The translations under genes and the position numbers were made by a program. Positions 31,324-38,319 of a DNA stretch of 48,581 nt are shown piece after piece. Within the stretch, counting starts at the first letter, position 1. The number at the start of each line of letters is the position of its first letter. The DNA comes from CAYQMF01 sp964418595 (GTDB lineage Bacteria; Planctomycetota; UBA1135; UBA2386). The stretch spans positions 1 to 48,581 of the forward strand of contig CAYQMF010000041.1 of NCBI GenBank assembly GCA_964418595.1, written 5' to 3'. The notes under the pieces are model-generated. The model saw only the letters and a program-made list of their open reading frames with translations, ran no database searches and was not told the origin of the DNA.

Positions 31324-33725
31324 GGTCGCGCCGACTCCATGCTGGTCCGCCCGGTGCGCCGGAGCCGGACGGTCGTGTGCAGGATGAGCGCGAGCGAGCT
31401 GATCGGCATGAGCACGGCGCACAGCACGGGCGTCATCACGCCCAGCAGGCACAGGGTCACCGCGATCCCGTTGTAGCCGATGCCCAGCGCGAGGTTGGTG
31501 CGCACCACCCGATGGAAGACCCGACTCGCCACGATCACGTCGCCGATGGCCTCCGGGCGTCCCCCGGCGTAGCAGAAGTCGGCGCGCGCCGGGAGCACGG
31601 GCCGATCGAGCGCCGGAGTGCCCGCCACGTAGGCCGCCGCGAACGCGGGTGCGTCGTTGAGCCCGTCGCCGAGCATCATGGTGTCGGCATCGTCCAGCGC
31701 AGTGACGTACTCGGCCTTGGCCTGCGGGGTGAGGTCGCCATGCGCGCGGGCGCGCGGGACTCCGATCGTCGCGGCGAGCCGATCGACCTTTGCCTGCCGA
31801 TCGCCGCTGAGCACGTGCACCTCGCAGCCGATCGCCGCGAGGCGGGGCAGCTCCGTCGCGAAGGTCGTGCGCAGGTCCTCGCGGACGCGAAACTCGGCCT
31901 CGATCACGCCGTTGCGCGTGAACCGACACGACGTGTCGTCGGTGCCGCCGCCAGCGAAAGTGGCGCTGCCCAGCCGGAACAGGTCGCCGCGGTGGATCGC
32001 CTCCACGCCGCTGCCCGCGACTTCGCTTGGTGCGAGACCCTCCAGATACGCGAAGGGCCCGGTCGCGCCCACGACCTCGACGATGGCCCGGCTGACGGGA
32101 TGGTTGCTCCCAGCGGCGAGGGACAACAGGACATCGCGCAACTCCGGACGCGGCGGACGCACGACATCGACCGTCACGCCGCCGAAGGTGAGGGTCCCAG
32201 TCTTGTCGAGCAGGACCTTGCGCACGTGCCGCGCCTTCGACAGCAGTCCGGCGGAGCACACGAGTACGCCCCGCCGGCGGAGCCCCGCGATGGCGAGGTC
32301 CATCGCCAAGGGTGTGGCGATCCCGATCGCACAGGGACACGTCACCACGAGCACGGCCACGGCCACCGCGATCGCGCGAGTGGGATCGACGATCATCCAG
32401 CAGGCGGCGCCAGCGAGCGCCAGCGCCAGCACGATCGGTACGTAGACGCGGTTCCACGCCCGCCAGAACGACGCGTGCACGCCCAGGTCTTCGCGATCCG
32501 AGCGCGAGCCAGCCAACAGGGCCAGCAGGCCCGAGGTCCGCGCGTCACCGGTGGCCAGCGCGCGCACCGGCCGGGTCGTCGCCAGGAACGCACCCGCCGG
32601 CACCGCCTCTCCTGCGGCGAACGCGTGCGGCTCCGACTCGCCATTGATCCAGTCGAGTGAGCACGCAGCCGGACCGTCGATCAGCCGCACCGCGACCGGC
32701 ACGAGGTCGCCGGGGGTGAGCAACAGCGTGTCGCCGACACGAACGGCATCGACCGAAACCAGCGCGACGCCCGCGTCCGACAGCCGCCGCACGCGCACAT
32801 GCGCGAGCCCGTCGTCGGCCAGCAGGTAGGCGCGGTTGCGCAACACGGCTTGGTGCTGCAGGTACCGACCCACCAGCATGAGCGCCACGAACACCGCCAC
32901 GGTGTCGAAGTACGGCTCCCCGGCGCCGGTCAGCCAGGCGAACGTGGACCCGCTCCAGGCGAGCGCGATCCCCAGCGCGATCGGCACGTCGAGGTGCAGC
33001 ACGCGGCGGCGCAGCCCGGCGATGGCAGCACGGAAGAACACGCTGCCCCCGATCGCGACCGAGGCCGTGGCGAGCACGAAGGTGAGCGCGCGGAACAGCG
33101 GATACGCCGTCGCATCCGCCGCGGTCATGCCGGTGTACTCGGCGAGGGCGAACATCATGGCGTTCATCGCCAACGCGATGCACACGCCCATGCGGACGAG
33201 CAGGCTCCGGTCGCGCACGCCGGTGCGCTTCGACGCGGGCGCCATCCGGTAGCCGAGGCGCTCGACGTCGTCGAGGAAGCCACCGAGCCCCTGCGTCGCC
33301 GGTCGATACGACAACTCCGCCTGGCCCAGCGCCGGGTTGATGCGGATGCTCACGCCGCCCGCCCGCCGCCGCCACAGCTCCTGGATCACCCACACACAGG
33401 CCGCGCAGTGGATGCCCTGCACGTCGAGTACGACGCGGACGACGCCATCGCGCGCGCCCGCCTCCAACTCGGCCACCCACTCCCGCCGACTCGGCGCCGG
33501 CACCGGGCCGACCGCGATCCCACGCGCGCCACCCAGGTCGTAGAAGCGCGTGAGGCCCTGCGCCGCGAGCAGCGCATGCACGCTGGCACAGCCGGCGCAG
33601 CAGAACGCGTCGCCACGCGCCGGTGGCACCTCGAGGCCACAGTGCCGGCAGGCCTGCGGTTCCCGTGGCGTCGACTCAGGCGGCCTGGTGGGTCCGAAAA
33701 CCCTGGTCGGTTCGACGAGTTGCAT
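31320..33725 (-). CDS. ccoI: Copper-transporting P1B-ATPase CcoI/FixI
   Basis: An 801-residue membrane pump that exports copper for cbb3 oxidase assembly. Order of features: an N-terminal Cys-rich metal-binding module (CRHCGLEVPPARG, FCCAGCASVH, residues about 27-50), a heavy-metal-associated domain with HCAAC, eight membrane helices, the actuator motif NGESEPH, the intramembrane metal site TCPCAIG, the phosphorylation motif DKTGTLT and hinge GDGLNDAPA. Length and the extra Cys-rich module match CcoI/FixI rather than CopA. First gene of the operon ccoI-S-NO-Q-P-G-H; 31 bp separate it from the divergent TauE/SafE-like gene. No FNR box is seen in that gap. Confidence 0.95.
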   Translation of the reverse strand: MQLVEPTRVFGPTRPPESTPREPQACRHCGLEVPPARGDAFCCAGCASVHALLAAQGLTRFYDLGGARGIAVGPVPAPSRREWVAELEAGARDGVVRVVLDVQGIHCAACVWVIQELWRRRAGGVSIRINPALGQAELSYRPATQGLGGFLDDVERLGYRMAPASKRTGVRDRSLLVRMGVCIALAMNAMMFALAEYTGMTAADATAYPLFRALTFVLATASVAIGGSVFFRAAIAGLRRRVLHLDVPIALGIALAWSGSTFAWLTGAGEPYFDTVAVFVALMLVGRYLQHQAVLRNRAYLLADDGLAHVRVRRLSDAGVALVSVDAVRVGDTLLLTPGDLVPVAVRLIDGPAACSLDWINGESEPHAFAAGEAVPAGAFLATTRPVRALATGDARTSGLLALLAGSRSDREDLGVHASFWRAWNRVYVPIVLALALAGAACWMIVDPTRAIAVAVAVLVVTCPCAIGIATPLAMDLAIAGLRRRGVLVCSAGLLSKARHVRKVLLDKTGTLTFGGVTVDVVRPPRPELRDVLLSLAAGSNHPVSRAIVEVVGATGPFAYLEGLAPSEVAGSGVEAIHRGDLFRLGSATFAGGGTDDTSCRFTRNGVIEAEFRVREDLRTTFATELPRLAAIGCEVHVLSGDRQAKVDRLAATIGVPRARAHGDLTPQAKAEYVTALDDADTMMLGDGLNDAPAFAAAYVAGTPALDRPVLPARADFCYAGGRPEAIGDVIVASRVFHRVVRTNLALGIGYNGIAVTLCLLGVMTPVLCAVLMPISSLALILHTTVRLRRTGRTSMESARP

Positions 33726-33756
33726 GCGGACGTGGGCGCAGAGCCTGCCCTGACCA

Positions 33757-34395
33757 ATGACCGCCCCCGTCGAAGGTTTCGTCTTCGGACTCGCGAGCAG
33801 CCTGCACTGCGCGGCGATGTGCGGCCCGCTCGCCCTCTTCGCGGGCCAGCGCGGCGGCGCCGTCGCGGCCTACCACGGCGCGCGCTTCAGCAGCTACGTC
33901 GTCATCGGCGGCTCCCTCGGCGTGCTCGGAGGAGCCACCGGCATCGGCATCTTCGAGGGGAGCGCACCCTGGCTCGGCATCGCGCTCGGCGTAGGGTTGC
34001 TTGCGGGAGCGCTCGGTCTCGATCGCCATCTCGGGGCGATCCCCGGTTTGAGCGGCGTCGTGCAGCGCGCGGTGGCACGCGCTCGCGCCTGGTCCGTGCC
34101 GGCACGCGCGGCGATGCTGGGGGGAATCACGCCCCTGCTACCCTGCGGCGTGCTGTGGGCGCTGTTCTCGACCGCGCTGCTGGCGGGTGATGGCCGCAGC
34201 GGCGCGCTAACCACGGGCAGCTTCGCGCTCGGGAGCGCTCCGTTGCTCCTGCTCGGCCAGGTGCACGCAGGCGCGATCCACCGTCGGCTCGGGCCGCGCG
34301 GCGGACGGCTCGTCGCGCGTGGTGCGATGGCGATAGCCGCCGTGGTGTTGCTCCTGCGGGCACGCGCCGGCTTCGACGGTGGTTGCTGCGGCTGA
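33757..34395 (+). CDS. TauE/SafE-like (UreH_2) membrane transporter, cbb3-linked
   Basis: A 212-residue polytopic protein with about six helices in two halves. Each half begins with a Cys-containing motif: GFVFGLASSLHCAAMCGP near the N-terminus and GGITPLLPCGVLW near residue 130. This is the sulfite exporter TauE/SafE / urease-accessory-H-like family, repeatedly found beside cco genes and thought to move a metal ion, probably copper, or a thiol for oxidase maturation. The substrate is not visible from sequence. It is divergent from ccoI. The C-terminus ends GGCCG, a possible extra metal ligand. Confidence 0.85.
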   Translation: MTAPVEGFVFGLASSLHCAAMCGPLALFAGQRGGAVAAYHGARFSSYVVIGGSLGVLGGATGIGIFEGSAPWLGIALGVGLLAGALGLDRHLGAIPGLSGVVQRAVARARAWSVPARAAMLGGITPLLPCGVLWALFSTALLAGDGRSGALTTGSFALGSAPLLLLGQVHAGAIHRRLGPRGGRLVARGAMAIAAVVLLLRARAGFDGGCCG

Positions 34396-34426
34396 CGAAA
34401 ACCCGACCGCCGACGCGGACGTTGCC
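34395..34426 (+). promoter_or_regulatory. Motif shared with the other plus-strand usp gene
   Basis: ACGAAAACCC (34395-34404) is identical to 37735-37744. It is followed here by CGCGGACGTTGC and there by CGCGGGAAGGTTGC. Both lie upstream of usp genes. Here structured element C sits between the motif and the gene. Possible common regulatory site. Confidence 0.35.
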
Positions 34427-34440
34427 GATCCATCCCACAA

Positions 34441-34516
34441 CAGCGCCGGCGGCCCCTTCTCGTCGGCGCGGCAGCGACGACGTCAACCCTTCGGGTTGCG
34501 GCCGCCGGCTGCGATG
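34441..34516 (-). repeat. Structured intergenic element, copy C
   Basis: Read on the minus strand it begins CATCG, bulge CAG, CCGGCGGCC, then CAACCC-GAA-GGGTTG (34484-34498), then an imperfect GTCGTCGC/GCGCCGAC arm, AGAAGG and the closing GGCCGCCGG plus CGCTG. It matches copy B apart from the absent middle arm. The outer CATCG/CGCTG helix has one mismatch. Its end touches the ribosome binding site of the following usp gene. Confidence 0.85.
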
Positions 34517-34526
34517 AGGTGAAACC

Positions 34527-34973
34527 ATGGCACGCGCACTGATCGTCGTCACGACCGACTTCTCCCCCGAGTCCGAGCGGGCCTTCCCGACGGCCATCGC
34601 GTTGGCCCAGGCCATGGATGCCGAGGTGCGCGTCGTGCACGCCATCGCCGAGATCGAGCCGGTGGCGACGGGCGCACTGCATGCGCCGACGGCAGCGACG
34701 GAGCCCGGCATGGCAGCGGTCCGCAAGCGCCTGCGAGGCCTCGAGGCGAAGCTGGCCGTTGCGCCAGCGGTGAGCAGCCACGCGCTGGCGAGCGCGGACG
34801 TCGACGTCGCGATTGCGACCTACGCCAAGGAGCAGGGCGCGGCGTTCCTCGTGGTCGCGAGCCATGGACGCGGTGGCATCCGCCGACTCATGATGGGCAG
34901 CGTGGCCGAGCGCCTGCTGCGCGTTTCGAAGGTGCCCGTCGTGATCGTGCCGATCGGCAACCCGATGCCCTGA
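34527..34973 (+). CDS. Universal stress protein (UspA family)
   Basis: A 148-residue single Usp domain: RALIVVTTDFSPESERAF at the N-terminus and the nucleotide-binding ASHGRGGIRRLMMGSVAE pattern, (A/G)x2Gx9GS, near residue 115, ending VPVVIVPIG. A GAGGTG ribosome binding site (34516-34521) lies 5 nt before the ATG, unlike most genes here, and abuts structured element C, so the element probably lies in the mRNA leader. It sits between the cbb3 biogenesis genes and the two-component system, suggesting a low-oxygen or stress response role. Confidence 0.92.
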   Translation: MARALIVVTTDFSPESERAFPTAIALAQAMDAEVRVVHAIAEIEPVATGALHAPTAATEPGMAAVRKRLRGLEAKLAVAPAVSSHALASADVDVAIATYAKEQGAAFLVVASHGRGGIRRLMMGSVAERLLRVSKVPVVIVPIGNPMP

Positions 34974-34974
34974 C

Positions 34975-35004
34975 GGCCGATTCCCTGCAGGCCGATTCCC
35001 CTGA
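34975..35004. repeat. Short tandem repeat, two 15-bp units
   Basis: GGCCGATTCCCTGCA is followed by GGCCGATTCCCCTGA, directly after the usp stop and before the histidine kinase stop on the opposite strand. It is probably a local duplication. Confidence 0.6.
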
Positions 35005-35018
35005 ACGCCAGGCCGCGG

Positions 35019-36317
35019 TCACTCCGCGAGCGGCAGCCGCAACACGAACTCCGCGCCGGAGCCCGGCACGTTGCGGACCACGAGCGTGCCGCCGTGGTCC
35101 TGCACGATGCTCTTCGAGACCGCCAGCCCGAGCCCCGTGCCCTCCCCGGGCTTCTTCGTGGTGTAGAACGGCTGGAAGATGCGGGCGAGGGCGTGCTCGG
35201 GAACGCCGGGACCGTTGTCGCGGACGGTGATCTCCACGGCCCCGCTGCCGTCGTCGGCACGCCGGGCCGCAACGCGCACCCACTTGTCGGTGCCTTCCAC
35301 GGCGCGCAACGCGTCGCGCGCGTTGAGGAACAGGTTCAGGAACACCTGCTGCAACCGTCGCGGCCGGCCACGCACGCGCGGCAGATCGGCGGGCAGGTCG
35401 GACTCGAAGCGGATGTGCGCATGCCGGAAGCGGACGGCGAGGAGGGTCAGAGCGCGCTCGATCGGCTCGCGGATGTCGACGGCGTGGAAGGTCTCGTCCC
35501 GATCCGCCGCCGTGTCGAGCAGCTCACGGACGAAGCCGGCGATGCGCATGCCCTCCTGGATCACATGCTCGCACAGTTCCGGCGCGCGGTCGCCCTCCTT
35601 GATCATCTGCGCGCAGTTGATGATCGTGTTGACGGGGTTGTTGACCTCGTGCGCGATGCCGGCGGCGAGTTCGCCGACGGCGGCCAGCCGCTCGGCGGCG
35701 GCCATGCGCATGGCGACGTTCTCGCGCTCGCTCACATCCCGCACCACGCCGAAGAACCGCCGCCCCTCCGCGGTCCAGACCTCCGACACCGACAGCTCCG
35801 CGGGGAACTCGCTGCCATCGCGCCGCCGGCCGATGACGGCGCGCACCCGACCGATGGCCTTCTTCGTCCCCGTGCTGAGGTAGGCCTGGATGTAGCCGTC
35901 GTGCTCCGCGCGATACGGCTCGCCCATGAGGATGTTGACGTTCTTTCCGACGAGCTCGTCGGCCTGCCAACCGAAGGTCGTGCTGACGGCCGGGTTGGCC
36001 GCGAGGATCAGCCCGTGCTCGTCGATGGCGAGGATGGGATCGAGCACCGACACGAACACGTGCTCGAGCATCGCACTGCGGCTGTGCGCATGGCTCAGCA
36101 CTTCGGCCGTGGCGACCTGCCCGCGCAGGTGATGGTGCCGCGCGCGCGCCGCACAGGCGAGGGCGACGACGACGCCGAGCACGGCGACGAACCAGATCCA
36201 GCGCTCCTCGTACGCCGCGCACACGAGCACGAGCGACAGGGTGATCACGACCACGCCCGCCATCGCCCAGGTCCGCACGCCGGGGTGATCGCCAGACGGA
36301 GCCTTCCCGTCACGCAT
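35019..36317 (-). CDS. PAS-containing membrane sensor histidine kinase, FixL/NtrB-like
   Basis: A 432-residue sensor with two N-terminal membrane helices (about residues 17-35 and 40-57), a short helix, and a PAS domain (about 75-205) closely resembling FixL (NVNILMGEPYRAEHDGYI, GRRRDGSEFPAELSVSEV). The FixL proximal heme ligand (His in DPHIIGIGR) is replaced: the segment reads TGTKKAIGRVR, so heme binding is not expected. The kinase core has the H box GIAHEVNNP (His223), N box NLFLNARDAL, G1 DNGPGVPEHALARIF and G2 GEGTGLGLAV, all intact. It overlaps the ATPase half of the split regulator by 8 bp, in the same operon. Its signal is unknown. Confidence 0.9.
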   Translation of the reverse strand: MRDGKAPSGDHPGVRTWAMAGVVVITLSLVLVCAAYEERWIWFVAVLGVVVALACAARARHHHLRGQVATAEVLSHAHSRSAMLEHVFVSVLDPILAIDEHGLILAANPAVSTTFGWQADELVGKNVNILMGEPYRAEHDGYIQAYLSTGTKKAIGRVRAVIGRRRDGSEFPAELSVSEVWTAEGRRFFGVVRDVSERENVAMRMAAAERLAAVGELAAGIAHEVNNPVNTIINCAQMIKEGDRAPELCEHVIQEGMRIAGFVRELLDTAADRDETFHAVDIREPIERALTLLAVRFRHAHIRFESDLPADLPRVRGRPRRLQQVFLNLFLNARDALRAVEGTDKWVRVAARRADDGSGAVEITVRDNGPGVPEHALARIFQPFYTTKKPGEGTGLGLAVSKSIVQDHGGTLVVRNVPGSGAEFVLRLPLAE

Positions 36318-37158
36318 CGTCGTCGCCCTTGCGATCACGGACGCCGAAGCCCTTGAGCCCCAGTTTGTCGAGCTTGCGATACAGCGTGGCGGAGGACAGG
36401 CCGAGCACGCGCGCGGCCTCGTCGCGATTCCCGTCGCACTCGCGCAGGACGCGCGTGACGTGGGCGCGCTCGAAGGCCTCGACCGCTGGCTGCAGTTCGC
36501 CGGCGGGCCAGGAGTCGGCCGGCGCGACCCTCGCACCCGGCAGATGGATGTGCGCCGCTGTGATGGGTTCACCGTCCGCGAGGATGAGGGCGCGCTCGAG
36601 CACGTTGGAGAGTTCGCGCACGTTGCCGGGCCACGCGTATGCACCGAGTGCCGTGAGCAGGTCGGGGGTGAGCGTCGGGGCGGCGCGCCCACTGCGTCGG
36701 GCGAGCCGGCCCAGCAGATGCCGCGCCAGCAGCGGGATGTCCTCTGGACGCTCGCGCAGGGGCGGGATGGCGATGTGCAGGACGTTGACGCGGTAGTAGA
36801 GATCCTCGCGGAACTCGCCCGCGCGTACCCGCTCGAGGAGATTGCGGTGCGTGGCGCACAGGATGCGCGCCCGGAACGGCACGGCGGCGTCGGCACCCAC
36901 CGGCATCACCTCGCGCGCCTCGAGCGCACGCAGGAGCTTGGCCTGCACGGCAGGCGACAGCTCGCCGATCTCATCGAGGAAGACGGTGCCACTGCTCGCC
37001 GCCCGCAGGATGCCCGGGCGCTTGCGGTCGGCGCCGGTGAACGCGCCCTTCTCGTGGCCGAACAGCTCACTCTCCACCATCGTGTCGGGCAGCGCCGCGA
37101 CGTTGATCGAGAGCATGGGCTCGGCGCCTAGCGGACCGAGTACTGGGAGGGCCCTCAC
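36310..37158 (-). CDS. Sigma-54 activator ATPase/HTH half of a split NtrC-type regulator
   Basis: A 282-residue protein starting at GTG 37158. It holds most of the AAA+ domain of a sigma-54 activator: GAFTGA loop (residues 38-43), Walker B GTVFLDE (57-63), sensor I ILCATHRN, arginine-finger region FREDLYYRVNVL, sensor II WPGNVRELSNVLERA, and a Fis-type helix-turn-helix (DEAARVLGLSSATLYRKLDKLG). The preceding P-loop is missing; it lies upstream in the same reading frame but is degenerate and interrupted by TAG at 37168-37170. GGAAG formed across that stop, with 5 nt to GTG, could serve as a ribosome binding site. Without Walker A, ATP hydrolysis is unlikely. Either a fresh pseudogene or a deliberate split; everything downstream is intact. 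Confidence 0.8.
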   Translation of the reverse strand: MRALPVLGPLGAEPMLSINVAALPDTMVESELFGHEKGAFTGADRKRPGILRAASSGTVFLDEIGELSPAVQAKLLRALEAREVMPVGADAAVPFRARILCATHRNLLERVRAGEFREDLYYRVNVLHIAIPPLRERPEDIPLLARHLLGRLARRSGRAAPTLTPDLLTALGAYAWPGNVRELSNVLERALILADGEPITAAHIHLPGARVAPADSWPAGELQPAVEAFERAHVTRVLRECDGNRDEAARVLGLSSATLYRKLDKLGLKGFGVRDRKGDDDA

Positions 37159-37167
37159 ATCTACTTC

Positions 37168-37701
37168 CTAGCCGTTGGCGGGCTCGGCGGTGATCTGCAC
37201 GGGGGCGGCGGTTGGAGCGGCGCGCTTGACCCATTCGACGGTCTCTTTGATCGCGCGCGACTCGCCCACGATCTCGTGCTCGCCGGGATCGTGCAGGGCA
37301 GCGCGCAGCCGGTCGTTGTCGCGCACGAGGTCGCGGTGCTGGATCAGGCTGCGCAGCTTGCGCACCAGCTCCTCGTAGAACAGCGGCTTCAAGATGTAGT
37401 CGTGGACGCCCGCCCGCAGCGCCTCGATCGCGGTTTCGATGCTGGAGTAGGCGGTGATCAACAGCACGCCGAGGTCGGCATCCCGGACCTTCGCCCGGCG
37501 CGCGACCTCGATCCCGTCGATGCCCGGCAACCGGAGGTCGGTGATGAGCGCCGTGAAACGGTGCTGCTCGAGCAGCGCCAGCGCCTCCTCGCCGGAACCC
37601 GTGGCCCGCACCGCAAACCCGGACTTGGTCAGGTACCGCGTGAGGGCATCGCGCTGGGGGGGCTCGTCCTCGACCACGAGAACGGGTTCGGCGTCGGTCA
37701 T
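37168..37701 (-). CDS. Receiver half of a split NtrC-type response regulator
   Basis: A 177-residue protein with a complete receiver domain: acidic pair Glu11/Asp12, phospho-acceptor Asp55 in ITDLRLPG, Thr83 and Lys105 in YILKP. A linker and the first strand of the AAA+ domain follow (EIVGESRAIKETVEWVKRAAPTAA..., residues 143 on). The P-loop ITGESGTGK of normal NtrC proteins here reads ITAEPANG followed by a TAG stop in the lysine position. Reading through TAG would give a normal-sized regulator of about 463 residues. First gene of the operon with the ATPase half and the histidine kinase. It should be phosphorylated by the adjacent kinase; what it then controls is unclear. Confidence 0.85.
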   Translation of the reverse strand: MTDAEPVLVVEDEPPQRDALTRYLTKSGFAVRATGSGEEALALLEQHRFTALITDLRLPGIDGIEVARRAKVRDADLGVLLITAYSSIETAIEALRAGVHDYILKPLFYEELVRKLRSLIQHRDLVRDNDRLRAALHDPGEHEIVGESRAIKETVEWVKRAAPTAAPVQITAEPANG

Positions 37702-37734
37702 CGGGCTCGGCTCATGCAACAGCGCTGACGCAGA

Positions 37735-37771
37735 ACGAAAACCCCGTCGGCGCGGGAAGGTTGCACTTTCC
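37735..37771. promoter_or_regulatory. Divergent regulatory region with shared motif and imperfect palindrome
   Basis: The 91-bp gap between the receiver gene and the usp gene contains ACGAAAACCC (37735-37744, shared with 34395-34404) and GGAAGGT-TGC-ACTTTCC (37755-37771; 7-bp arms with one mismatch). It is a candidate operator for the two-component system. No sigma-54 -24/-12 element with correct spacing was found. Confidence 0.35.
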
Positions 37772-37792
37772 GACTCTGCCGCGCACGTGTCC

Positions 37793-38251
37793 ATGACGCA
37801 CGACCCGATCATCCTGCTGACCACCGATGGATCACCGGAGTCGCTGCACGCGCTCGGCCCGACCCTGGAGCTGGCCCGGCGGCTCGCGGCCCGGATCCTG
37901 CTCGTGACGGTCGTGGCGGACCCCCCCCTTTCCCCCCTCCCCGGCGATCCGTTCGCGACGCCCCCCTGGCTGTCGGAGCGGGATGCCGAGCAACGTGTCG
38001 TCGCCAGCCGCCAGCAGCTCGCCGATGTCATCGCCGGGGTCGGACCAGGTCCCCACATCGAGCCCATCGTCCTGCGCGGCGAGGCCGTGGACGCGGTGAT
38101 CACGTCCCTGGCCGCGGTGCGGGGTGTGGCGTTCATCGCGATGGCGAGCCACGGCCGTCGCGGGCTGCAGCGGCTCATCCTGGGCAGCGTGACCGAGTCG
38201 GTCGTCCGCCGTTCCAGCGTGCCGGTGATCGTGTTCCCGGTCGCGGCCTGA
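37793..38251 (+). CDS. Universal stress protein (UspA family)
   Basis: A 152-residue Usp domain: IILLTTDGSPESLHALGPTL at the N-terminus, a proline-rich insert (DPPLSPLPGDPFATPPW), and the nucleotide-binding ASHGRRGLQRLILGSVTESVV near residue 120, ending VPVIVFPVAA. It is divergent from the split regulator operon and preceded by the motif shared with the other plus-strand usp gene, so it may be a target of the two-component system. ATG 37793 gives the standard N-terminus. Confidence 0.92.
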   Translation: MTHDPIILLTTDGSPESLHALGPTLELARRLAARILLVTVVADPPLSPLPGDPFATPPWLSERDAEQRVVASRQQLADVIAGVGPGPHIEPIVLRGEAVDAVITSLAAVRGVAFIAMASHGRRGLQRLILGSVTESVVRRSSVPVIVFPVAA

Positions 38252-38319
38252 GTCCGGGCGAGCTTGCGCGCCGCGCCGCGTCTTGCGCGCGCCCCGAGGT
38301 TCCGCGACCCTTGCGGCCG

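Noticed and set aside
33726..33756. FNR/ANR box between ccoI and the TauE-like gene
   Set aside because: No TTGAT-N4-ATCAA-like sequence is present in this gap or at 31120-31158.
34441..34516. Integron attC site
   Set aside because: The bulged stem is reminiscent, but the core RYYYAAC/GTTRRRY boxes are not at the stem ends, no integrase or cassette array is present, and the elements lie in both orientations far apart.
37168..37170. Recoding of TAG as an amino acid (for example pyrrolysine) in the split regulator
   Set aside because: TAG ends other genes here normally (3905-3907, 19852-19854), and the surrounding P-loop residues are also altered, so read-through would not restore an active site.
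37740..37771. Sigma-54 promoter before the usp gene
   Set aside because: GG and GC doublets are present (CGGCGCGGGAAGGTTGCAC) but the spacing is 12 instead of 10 bases and the TGGCAC box is poor.
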